From assembly GCA_016858145.1 (NCBI GenBank), contig JAEHOE010000118.1:1-64000 (forward strand): 64,000 bases of DNA, written 5' to 3'. Below the pieces are notes generated by a model. The model was not told the DNA's origin, did no database searches, and saw only the letters and a program-made list of their open reading frames with translations. Shown in pieces: positions 46,494 through 57,200 of the stretch (position 1 is the first letter of the stretch; each line of letters begins with the position of its first letter). The translations under genes were made by a program, and so were the position numbers. The stretch comes from Edaphochlamys debaryana. Lineage: Eukaryota > Chlorophyta > Chlorophyceae > Chlamydomonadales.

Positions 46494-48058
46494 GGGGGGG
46501 GGGAGGGGATCTCCTCTAGGGGGAGGAGGGCATTGAGGGGGAGGGGGAGGGGTGCAGGCGCGGAGGCAGGGGGAGGGGGGCAGGGCCCCTGCCCCTGCCG
46601 GAGGGCTGAGGGGTACGTAGGGAGGAGGGGGAGAGGAAGAGGGAGAGGGGTGCAGGCCCCGAGGCAGGGGTGGGGGGCAGGAGGGGGGTCAGCGGGTAGG
46701 GGAGCGGGGTGCAGGCGCGGAGTCCGGGTTAGCGAGGGGCAAGGGGGAGCGGACGGCGGTGACAAGGCGAGAGGGCCCGCATGTTGGCAAGGTGATGTGG
46801 AGGAGGCTGTATGGAGGAGGCGCGGGCCGGGCGGCGGGCGGGGCAGGACTTGGGATGGGTTGGGGGCATGGGCATGCATGGGCAGCCGGGGGTCTTGGCA
46901 CGTGCAGAGGCCAGACGACGGAACTGTGGGTTGTCGAGGGGCGCTGAGGTGACGCGTGGCTGCTGGCTGCTAAGCTGGGCAAGACCCGTGTCGCTTGTAT
47001 GTAAACTGTGTCGCATCTAACCCCAGCACAGCAGACTACAGCCCCCTTCCCCGCCCACGCCTCAACTTTAGCTAGCAGTTGTGCCGCTTGGCTGGCTGGC
47101 GCCTTCACATACACGTACATGTGTCGCCAGTGTGTGCAGTGACCGGGGAAGGGAGCCGGGAGTGGCAGGGCGGAGTCCCGAGCTCGAGCTGGATTCCCGC
47201 GCGCACACATGCGTACGGGAGGCGTGCGGTTGTGCCGTACGTGGTCTGCCTCGTGCTCGGCCATACACCGAGACCCAGCATTAGACTGTGTCCCTATCCT
47301 TACGTGGCGTTTCAGTGCCCAGCCACAACATTACGTAATGTGCCCTGGCGCCACATCACACCTGCCCGTGCACATGCATCCATCCGCTTACTTCGGCTCC
47401 CACCTCAGCAGTGCGCATCCATCCATCCGCGTTGCCTCCCACCCCTCGTGGCCACCGTATGCCAAGCACCAGAGGCGCGGCGCCCCCTCAGTCTCATTCC
47501 ATCCCCTGCTTCACCCCATGCAACTTGCGCCAAGGCGACATGTCCTAGAGGCCACATTGCCGAGGAGTATGCGGTTCACAAGTGACGGAAACAAAGAGGA
47601 AGGAAGTTGGGAACAACAGCCTCGAAGGGCAGCAGACACCGGCATGTATGCAAACTGTGCCAGGGGTCACTACCCTGCATTATTGGTAGCTAGCTGGCTC
47701 CCTCGCTCGTGCTTAACACGCGCAGTAAGATAGAGCTATTATGCGTCCCTGTGCTCCTCTACGTGCAGATTAGCCCGGCAGGTTTTAGGGAGGACCCTGA
47801 CGTTCCGTCGGAATGGGAGCGTGCGTGGTGACGGCAGTGTGAGACCGGACCTGCCCGGTAGCAAGGAAGTTCCGGCTAAGTCCCGGCTAAGTGTTGCGGG
47901 ATTGGAGTGCGCTAGCTAGGGAGATGCCCAAGCTAGCTTGCACGTGTTCGCCCAAGACCTAAATGCGTCCACGCTTTCACAAACTCCTGCCAAGACCATC
48001 TAGATATGTGCAATTTGCTTCATTTTCAGCTCCGGGCATGCACGTGCGTGGCAGCGCT
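46494..48058. other. Convergent 3' region of UBLCP1 and the pherophorin-like gene
   Basis: No coding region is supported. 46494-46730 repeats GCGCGGAGGCAGGG-like pieces of the UBLCP1 last exon, described among the findings. The rest has short frames only and no recognised protein. A small direct repeat (CCGGCTAAGT twice) occurs near 47872-47892. Confidence 0.5.
47000..47004 (+). terminator. Candidate polyadenylation signal (TGTAA) for UBLCP1
   Basis: TGTAA, the usual chlorophyte signal, stands about 507 bases after the UBLCP1 stop codon in the sense strand. Confidence 0.5.
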
Positions 48059-51000
48059 TCAGTAGCGGTTGGAGTTGTACACCTGCATGGGCGGGGGGGT
48101 GGGGGGTAGGGCGGGGGCGGTGGGCACTGCTGTCGGAAAGGGCGGCGGTGGGCGGGGGCGGGACGGAAGGGCACAATTTTGGCTGCGAGCGAGTTCCCGC
48201 GCAGTCCTTGATTGCCCCTGTCTCATTGTGCACGCACCTTCGTACCTGGCCGGCGTATCATACCCCAACCGCACCAGCTATGTGTCCCGCCAGCGCTCTT
48301 GAGCGCCTCCATCCCTCAATCCCTGGCCCAACCTTGGCAGCGTCCCAACCGGAACCCCCAATCCCTCGTTCAGACAGGCGTGTGCACCCCTCCGGATCTC
48401 CGCAACACCTCGTGCTTTGCTTCCCTCCACCACGCCCATGCCCGCCGTACGTGGCCGTGTGCCGTACGTACCGGGCAGCACGCGCCGCTCTTGTCGTACA
48501 GCGCTGCATACAGGGTGCCCCGCTCCATCCTCTGCGAACGAGCATGCGGGCGCAGCCGGACAGAGGCAAGCAAGCGTTACCGCCGAGCCCCTGTGAGATG
48601 CGGCCTGGGCTGGGAGACTGGGACCCGCAACAGCCCCCAACTGCCTGCTCGCAGGTCACCGGACCATCCCCCGTCTTGGCGAGGCAGGTCCGTCCATGAA
48701 GCGTACGACATGTACGACACACTGCACGTACCGTACGACGTACGGCATCCTGCGCCCAGAAGCCCGCCACTCACCGCCATCTTGGGCAGGTCCAGGGAGC
48801 CATCCGAGGGCCGCCCGAAGCAGATCTGCGGCTGCAGGGCCTCGAAGCCCTCCGCCTCCAGTCCCAGGGCGCGGGCGTACATGACGTTGCGGTTGGTCGT
48901 AGACCAGGCCACTGCATGCAGGGGTTGGGGGGTTGGGGGGTGTCAGCCGCCGGGTTCGTGCGCATATCGATCGCAGCGTGGGCGAGGTGTCAGGGCGGGC
49001 AACTGATGTTAGGTTTAAGGGGAGGCAGCCCACCCCACCCTTTCAGGCCATGCCTCCCGCGCGTGCGCGCGCATCCGCCGTACGTACGGTACGGCAATTA
49101 TCCCCGTGACGCACGCACCGGTCAGGCGGTTGTCCATGGTGTACTGCCCGTCCGCGCCCTTGGTGCGGAGCCACACGCCGTAGCCCGCGATGTTCTCGCG
49201 GACCTCCGACCTGTTGCCGTGCAGCCAGAAGGCGACCTCGTCCAGCGACGTGGCCTGGCCGCAGGTGGACTGCGGGGCACGGGAGAAAGGGGCAGGGGCA
49301 CGGGGAGAAAGGGGACATGGGCATGGGGAAAAGGGGGCAGGGGCATGGGAAGAAAGGGGCGGGGGCATGGGGAGAAAGGGGCAGGGGGCAGGGGTGGACC
49401 AGCACGGATGGGCAGCGCACGCATGCGCAGGGCTTGCATCGCTCGCAAAGCTGATGCGATGCACGCACTCCGCCAAGCGAAGCGCCGGACGGAACCGCCG
49501 CGGGGTGTGCCGTGTGCCGTGTGCGTGAGCCCTAGAGAGGCAGTCGGTGCACGGGCAGGCGGGCAGCAGGCGGGGGCGCACCTCTGGGTTCGCGGGCGTG
49601 GTGAGGGTGAGGCGCACGCACTCGTACACCACGTCCGGGTAGTCGGGGAAGCGGACGGTCTCCTGGTAGGGCTCGACGGCCCAGGGCGTGGTGGAGTTGT
49701 CGCAGCTGGTGGGAGGGGGCGGAGCAGGGCAGGGTGGGGGAGGAGCAGGGGGGGCAGCTGGTGAGTGGGGATTGCTGTTGCGGAGCCCCTGGCCCCAGCA
49801 CGCCTACTTAGGAGAGAGCCCAAGCAGGCCTCCCTGCGCCTGCAGCCCAGCCCAACAGGGTCCCAATGAGAACCGCACCGATTGGGAAGGTGAGAGCCCT
49901 AGTCAAGCATACCGGTACGGGAGAGCCCCGAACATGCATCTGGTAAACCTATCCGAAACCAAGCCAACCTCATAGAAAGGCATCTAGGAGGCCTGGTAGC
50001 CCAATCCACCTGCGCGGCGGGAACTTCTCGCTGTCCGCGTCCAGCGTGTCGTCCAGCGTCTTGAGGCCGCAGCGCAGGCGGCCGATGCGGGTGTCGAGCG
50101 GGAAGCAGGTGCTGTCGAGCTGGGTCTGGTTGGCAGGGGTGACGCTGCGGATGCGGACGGAGGAGTCGATGAGGGCCTGGGGGCACTGCGGTGCGCGACG
50201 AGGGGGGCCGGCGGGGCAAGGGAGGGAGGCGGACGGGGGTGGGGGAGTCGAAAGGACGAGTCCACTTGCTCTGGCTTCCGCCGCAGTGCCGCGGCCCCTC
50301 ACCGCCGACCGCCCCACCCCCGGCGACGCAGCTGACCCGCGTGTACGACGATTCGAAGGCATCCAAGAAGCCCGTGATGAAATCCGTCTGCAAGTCCTCG
50401 TAGTCCTCCTCGTCGTTGGTCATCTTGGAAGCTAGCTCATGGCCGAGCCTGTCGCCGGTTACCTTGCCGCACATAATCAGCGATCCCTTGTAGCAATCGA
50501 CCGGCTGTGCCATGTTGATGGTGACCAGGTCCTTAGTCAGCGAGCCGCTGTAATAGAAGGTCTTGTTCTCGAAGAAGAAATAGATGAGGTTCTGGAACTT
50601 GGCGCAGCAGTCCGGGAATGGGTTTTGGGATGGATCAGACGACCAGCCCTCCGAAGCGCAGCTCTTGTACTCTGTGAAGTCCCAGGCCGTGGACGCGGAG
50701 GTATCGTCCGGGCCCGTGATTTGGAGCTCCCAGCACGTCTGGCAGGACTTGAGCTGGGGCGCGGGAGAGCGCGGCGGCGTGATGCGGCGAGGGCGAGAGC
50801 GCTGAAGGGGTGGGGGGCGGCGGAAGAGGTGGGCCTTGGGCGGGGAGCGGGCGCCTGCAGGGCGGGAAGTCCGGTGAGGTGTGACCGGCGGGCGCAAGAA
50901 GTCCCCGCAGAACGGCTAGCAGGCTAAGATGCACCGCTTATTGGGTGGTGCCGAGGGAACGCTCCAAGCACCAACGCCGATGCGGAGTCGCGGTGTTCAT

Positions 51001-51108
51001 GCGCAGTGACAGTCTGGTTGCTTTGCAGTCGCGGAACCTGCCTTCAGTGATGCCTAACACCATCACGGCTATTGCCGCTGAGAGCAGGAGAAGCCGACAG
51101 GACTGCAT
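48059..51108 (-). CDS. Secreted cysteine-rich pherophorin-like protein, ~375 aa
   Basis: Well-supported exons: 50753-50337, 50185-50010, 49705-49582, 49269-49119, 48911-48775, 48531-48472, 48082-48059; they stay in phase (362 residues) to a TGA. A likely first exon starts at ATG 51108 and encodes a signal peptide (MQSCRLLLLSAAIAVMVLG), but its donor is not settled: joins in phase would use GTGATG or GTGTTA. The mature chain begins KSCQTCWELQITGPDD, with CC and Cys-rich spacing (PDCCAKFQNLIYFFFENKTF; DCYKGSLIMCGK). It ends with ICFGRPSDGSLDL and LYAALYDKSGACCPVYNS, which resembles the end of pherophorin domains (a short ALF/LYD strand then CCPV). There is no hydroxyproline-type linker. Probably extracellular matrix. 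The family call is tentative; the gene model is good. Confidence 0.66.
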
Positions 51109-52879
51109 TCTGCCTGTGTATGCGACCTCCGCTGCGCTAACAGGGCACCCTTACCCCCAGGTTGTGCTAGGCTACAAGTGCAAGGTAATGTTAGTGAAGT
51201 CATGTAGCAATCTACAGGTTGGGAGATCATAGCAATGAGGTCGGTTGATCGATGCGGCTCGGCCGGCGGTGGCTCGCTGCCTTGCACACATTATCTTTTC
51301 GTTGAAACCACAAGAAGCACCAGATGATGGCATTTGAGCGACGTGGTGTGCGGCACCACGCGCGGCCACAACGGAGTCCGACCGCGTCCGACCAGGCCGT
51401 GGACCCTATCTATCGAGCAAGGGAACAAAAGCATCGGACTCGTTCTTCACAAGGTACAAGCGTGCGACCGCGCCTGCCACAAAACCAGCGTAACCTGCGA
51501 ACGTGCCGCCTCGCGGTCCCCTCCCGGGCCCCTGCCTCCCCACGCTCCTTCCTCACAGACGCCCCCTGGCTGCCAACGCAAAGGTGTATGCCTCATGCAG
51601 CAGGCGCTCCGCTCTCCCCCACCTTCCACTATGCCCTCCTTGTTATTGCCTCGGCACCTGCTTCCGCGTCGATGCTCGATGGCTTGCAAAGACGCTGTAG
51701 TCCTGGCTGGATGTTTTGGCCTGTCCCCTCGAGCGAGCTCCATCCCTGATCCTGAGCCGTGCCCTGGCCGGTTTTTGCGGTCAAAGCCAACCCGCGCGCG
51801 AGCCATCTTGCCATCCGTCGGTGACCCCACGCCCGAGTCTGCGCTTCCGCACGCGCGGCGGAGGAACTGATAAATGTAGAAGCATCTCAAGCGCTCTCGC
51901 CTGGTGTGCGCAGCCCTGCTCCCGACTGCGCCGCGGCTGAGCTGGCGCTGACAGCTGCGTCGCGACCTCGGGCCTGCGCAATCCTGACGTCGCTCCTGTC
52001 CAGCGCATCGGCGTCCCAACTCCATATAAAGTAACACAAGCGCTGTCAACTCCGGGGCGGCGACTCTCGCGACAGTGGCGACTCTGCAGCAACACGTAGC
52101 AAGCAAGCCCAGTGGTATCACCTGCTGCTAATCCGCTGCTTTATAGATGTTTGACATCGTAGCTACAGGTTAGTCTTCTGAGGCAGGTCGTCAACTCGAC
52201 TTTCAGTCGCGCCCTCCGCTCGGCGAGGATCGGCACCGCCTCCGACGGCCTCCGCGGCTTCGGGCTCCTTTCGCCCGCGGTGATGGTAGCTAGGTCGGGT
52301 AGGTGCTGCTAAGTTGTCTCTCCGTTGTTGCCGTGCTGCTGTCCCCGTCCGTCCCGTCAGCCGACATGGGCCCCCTGCCACGCTGCCAGCCACGTCTGCC
52401 CCCCTTCAACCCCCGCCCCCTCATCACGGCCGCGTGTACGGCAACAACCTCGCGCGCACCCCGTACGACATCTGAAGTCGATGGCGTGCGCATGATGTTG
52501 TTGTCGTACACTCGTGCTCGTGATGAGGGAAGTATGTGGGCTCTGCAGCCCCTGCATCGGCCCACCGTACCCCTCCATACCGCTTCGTCTGCATCGGATG
52601 CATGTTCTGGACACACTGCGTGCTGCTTCTCTTGCGGCTTTATCCCTTGCCTGACTCACATCACCTTACTTTCAACACTGTTGCCCTGCACCGGCTCTGA
52701 GCCCTCACCCCTCATCCCTCCACTGGACGCAAACATCGCTCACCCCAGCCCCTTCACGACACGGCACCTCCTATCTGGCGCTTGCCGTCATTTCGTGTCC
52801 TGCTTCCCTGCCCCCGCCCCAGGCTCCCCGGCCTCCACCTTACGTCGCAAGCCCGTCCCCCCTTCCCGTGTGCACGCAC

Positions 52880-52985
52880 CCATGTTATCCTGGTCGGGTT
52901 TCAGGACGGTGCCGTTGCTTCATTTCACTGAAAGCGAATTAACGGCGGTGGTGGTGTCGCCACCCTCAACGGCGGGGTCGGACAC
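52880..52985 (-). pseudogene. Decayed copy of VMO-I exon 24
   Basis: Read on the minus strand it gives VSDPAVEGGDTTTAVNSLSV, then K, a TGA stop (52922-52920), then SNGTVLKPDQDNMG and a GTGCGTGC donor. The live exon 24 (54804-54677) reads VADPAPDGGDNTAVNSLSVK, then CNDGTVLTPDQGYTG and the same donor. The stop replaces a conserved Cys. No neighbouring exons were found, so it is an isolated remnant about 1.8 kb downstream. Confidence 0.85.
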
Positions 52986-53275
52986 TGGCGGGTGCCAGGG
53001 GCAGGCAGCCTTACTAATGTATACGCGCCCTTACGAGCTTACTCGTTGCTTACTTCGTCGCACTACCGGGCCAGACCCGGCAAGCTGCAACAAACGGCTG
53101 GCAGACTCGACCTCTTCGAAGTCCGTGTCGATCACTCCCTGGTCACTCGAGCCATGGGAGCCAATACGTGAATACGTTGTGCGCCCGGCCAACTGACAGG
53201 CTGGATTCCTACCCTTTGAAGCCGTGGCTGATTGAAATCCACACAGGACTGCCGAGTTGGTGTCGGGAGGGTGGG

Positions 53276-53280
53276 TTACA
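53276..53280 (-). terminator. Candidate polyadenylation signal (TGTAA) for the VMO-I gene
   Basis: TTACA on the plus strand reads TGTAA on the gene strand, about 1 kb after the stop at 54275. Long 3' UTRs are common in these algae, but no transcript supports this. Confidence 0.35.
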
Positions 53281-54274
53281 ACGGGAGGCCGGTGGTTCGG
53301 CCGTTCTCGGCAGAATGCAGCCACCCCCCGGACACAACCCATCTTGAGCATCAGATATAATTAATCTATCAAGCAATGTACAGGACTGACAACAGCCAGG
53401 GGAGCGCGCATAAGTGCAGGAATGTTCAAACCCAGGCGGGCCATATTGGGACCATGCGTGTGCGTGCAATGCAACACCACGACGACAGCGCAGGATGAGC
53501 TACCGTTCACAAGACGCCCTATGCACCAACCCACCTCCCACATTCGCAAAATCCCAGCACACCCTGAAGCCAATCGCGTGTGTACGAAGCATCAGCCTGC
53601 TCCAACCTCCTGCGGACAACCCCTGCCCCTCCCCGCCCCCCAAGGTGACAGCGCTGGGCCACTCGGTGCACACGCCTGTTCCAGCCAACACTGCTCTCAG
53701 CAATCCTGCGAATCAACCCCCTTGTGTTGCGCCCCGACCAAAACCAGCCGGGAACGTTTTAGGGGAAAATAAAGGGAAAGGCGGGGTCGCACTGCTGAGA
53801 CCGCGCTAGCAGAGAGCAGACACAAACCCACATGCACACTTGGAACACGCGGACCAAAAGTCGATATACGCGGGCAAGCAGCGAGGCATGATCTACAGCG
53901 GATGCGGGGGGCATTGCGCCCCCCCTTTCCGCTTAGGAGTTTCACACGAACACGAACGAACCATGTGCCGTACTTCAGTTTACCGAGCCGGGTACGGAGC
54001 TGCAACCCCTCACCTCAATTCAATGCAACCTCCTGGCCCCAACTCGGCCCCAACCGAAGGCACGACCTTAGGGGCCCCAACCTTGCTCTCAGCCGCAGAC
54101 CGACCCCAAATCTTCCACGGCCCCACCAAGCCGGGCCGCTCTCCGGCTTCTTCCACAGGGCTACGCTGGCGTCTGGGCGTGCGTCGGTGCGCGCTGCGAC
54201 GCACCCCAGCCCAGGCCCCCCAGAGCGCCCCGGACCGGGCGACCGGGCGCCTGGGATGCCTAGGACGCCCCTCC

Positions 54275-57200
54275 TCAGGCCCCCGGCCTGCAGCACTGCA
54301 TCTGCATGCCGTTGAGCGCCGAGTCGTCCCCCTCCGGGCCCTGGTCCGCCTGCAGGCGCAGACGGATGCCGCACACAAAGGCGTCGGGCTCGCACTCCAC
54401 CCAGTCGCGCCAGCCGCCTGCAAGGGGGGAGGGTGAGGAAGGTGCCAGGAGCGTGTTGGACCTTGCAGCTGACAAGCCTCTTCAGCCAGCGGTTAGCTTC
54501 TAGCACACGCCCGACACTGCTTCTACTAAGGTAGGGTCATAACACAGGCGACATCGCTGGGCAGGGGGCAGACGCCTGGAGACGGGATCCGTGCTGGGAT
54601 ACGCAACGGGGCAGGCCATGCTTGGCGAGCGCCTCCCACGCCCCTTCCCCCTCCCCCCTCCCCGTCCCGCACGCACCCGTGTAGCCCTGGTCCGGCGTCA
54701 GGACGGTGCCGTCGTTGCACTTGACCGACAGCGAGTTGACGGCGGTGTTGTCGCCACCGTCGGGGGCGGGGTCGGCCACCCGCATCTGGGCGCCGACGAT
54801 AATCCTGTGGGGCCGGGGAAAGGGGGGGGGGTAGGTGGGGGTGAGCGGGGGGCGTGTGTGTTTCGTGTCTTTGGGGCGGGGTCGGCCACACGCATCTGGG
54901 CGCCGGGGATGGCCCTGCAGGAAGGGACTGGGCGGGCGGGGGAAAGGGGGTCTTATAAGCCCCAAGCAGTTGACACGGTCGCACCATCCACGCCCACATC
55001 CGCATTCTTGGTCCTCCAGGAGGCTGCCCGGCAGGCCGGCGCACCACCCATCCAGCATCCACCCCACCCAGCCACCCCACACGCGGCGCGGTCCCACCCG
55101 CTGTTGGGGCACTCCTTGTAATCGGTCCACGCGCCGAAGAGGCCGCTCGAGGGGCGGAGCGTGGAGCCGTCGCGGCAGGTCATCTCCACTGCGTCGAGCC
55201 CCGTCTTGTCCTCGGCAAAGGGGCTGCAAGAGGGGGAAGGTGGGAAAGGGTTAACAGGGGCCGATTAAGGCATGCGCAGAACTCGGGCGAAGACCTGAGC
55301 CTAGTCAGCGTGTGCCAATAGTCAAGTTGGGCGCAACAGGGGGCGGCACTCTCCCCCCTCCACCGTGTGCCCCCCCTTATCCCCTCAGCCCCCTCCACCG
55401 TGTGCCCCCCCTTATCCCCTCAGCCCCCTCCACCGTGTGCCCCCCCTTATCCCCTTCCCCTCGCCCCCTCCCCCCCCAGTCGCCTCACTCGTCGTCGACC
55501 TTGAGCCTCAGTCCGCGCATGGGGATGCCCACCAGCTCCCCCTGCTCGTCCACCTCGTAGCAGTACGACCAGGGGGTCCAGTCGCCCTGACAGGGGGGGG
55601 GAGAAAGAGGGAGGGGGGAGGACGTGGTGTTTGACGAATCAAAAGGGGGGATTAGGTATTTTCTTCAATTGAGCGTCTTCAAGTTGAAGGTGGGGGGAAA
55701 TGAGAGGGGGCAGGTGCAGTCACTGTATTGAGCGCCAGACGGCAGGCCCCGGGCAGATGGGGGAAGGGGTGAGAGGGAAAGGGGAGGCAGGCCGTAGGAG
55801 GCAGGTGCTAAGCTCCCTCCCCCTGTGACAGCAGGACGATACGCTCGCCGGCCGCAGCCCTACCCTGCCCTGCCCTTCAATCTCTATCCCTTTCTTCCGT
55901 CTCCCCCACCACATACTCACCCAGTATCCCACAAACACGTAGTACTCAATCGGGTACTTGACGCCCGGGGACAGCGTGATGTAGCTCACGTCTTCGTTGT
56001 TGACTGGGGGCGGGTGACAACAGGCACGGAAAGGTCAGAGGACAGTAAAGGATGCGTAAAGGTCAGCGTAATGTACCTCCCGTCCTCGTTGTTGACTGGG
56101 GGCGGATGACAACGTGGCAGGGTGCAGGCATGAAAGGTTGAAGGAGTGGGCAGGAAAGGGTGCGGTGTGGCACACGCAAAAACATGTGGCATGCAACCAA
56201 GTAAGCTTGCGCTACAAAAGTTCCCCGCCTCCCTCCTGTTTAGCCCTTGGACTCCTTCCCCTTACCGCCACCCCTGCCCCGGGCTGCCCCTCTCCCCATT
56301 GCCCTCACCCGATCGCTGCAGTACAGAGTTCGTGTCCTCGCCGGATCCAGCCAGATACGCGTCGCGCGCGAAATCCACGGCACCCACTGTTTGGTAGATC
56401 TTGGGGTGGGGGACGGGAGGGGAAAGAGGGGGAGGGGACGGTGGGACGGCGGGGGAGGAATGCCATGGGCTTCAGGGGACACTGAGGGGCACGAGCGGGC
56501 GAGCCCCGCCGCCGTCCCGGACCAGACCTGGAGCCCGAAAAGCCTCCAACCAGTCATGCCGTACACCTGGACCGGAACCTGACTAAGCCCCCTTACTAAA
56601 GCATCTCAATCGCTCCTACACACCTGGAACAGGCCCAGGTTGACTCCCACGTACGACTCGAAGCCGACCTCCGAAACCCACGCGTTCTGTCCCGCCGCGA
56701 AGCGCAGCTGCGCGTACGCCTCCACGCGGCCGCCCCACGAGGGCAGCGGGTTGGCCGCAGAGCCGCCCATGCAGCCCAGGCGGTCGCCCCAGTCGTATGA
56801 GCCGCACATCTGCGGTGGCGGTTGGGGTGGTTGGGGCGGTTGCGGTGGTGGGGCGCAGCTAGGGCCGAGCGCACGTGCAAGGCGTCCTAGCTCCCATCTA
56901 GCAAGGGCCCCTGACGTCGCCCCCGCCCAGCTCCCTCCCCAAACACCAGTACGGCCCAGCGCTACCTCGCTCGGATTCTCGCCAATCCCGAACCAACCAC
57001 ACCGTGACCCCCCCAAAAAACGCACGCGCACCTGGAATTTGGCGCTGCCCCCTCCCAGCCCTTGTTACCCCCTCCCTTACCCCCGCCCCTCTCCCCAGCT
57101 CCTCTCTCGCGTCTCCTACCTCCCCCTTACCTGGAGGTTGGCGCTGCCCCCGCGCAACGCTATCCCCCACCAATGCCCCAGGTCCTCCTCCCTTCCCCCT

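Larger units (their letters stand above)
51109..54274. other. Intergenic region with a decayed VMO-I exon
   Basis: About 3.2 kb without a supported gene. It contains the upstream region of the pherophorin-like gene, a pseudo-exon at 52880-52985, and the probable 3' UTR of the VMO-I gene down to about 53276. Reading frames elsewhere are Pro/Ser/Ala-rich and lack splice-consistent continuation. Confidence 0.5.

Noticed and set aside
47079..47733. Plus-strand frames after UBLCP1 as a small secreted protein gene
   Set aside because: Composition is typical of GC-rich UTR sequence and no domain or continuation was found.
47780..47792. TTTTAGGG as telomere repeat
   Set aside because: A single copy only; algal telomeres need arrays.
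52920..52922. TGA replacing Cys in the VMO-I-like remnant as selenocysteine
   Set aside because: The remnant is a lone diverged exon with no neighbours or open gene around it.
51324..53196. Open frames in the 51-53 kb gap as genes
   Set aside because: Low-complexity Pro/Ser/Ala sequence without signal, domain or in-phase exons; only the VMO-I-like remnant is supported.
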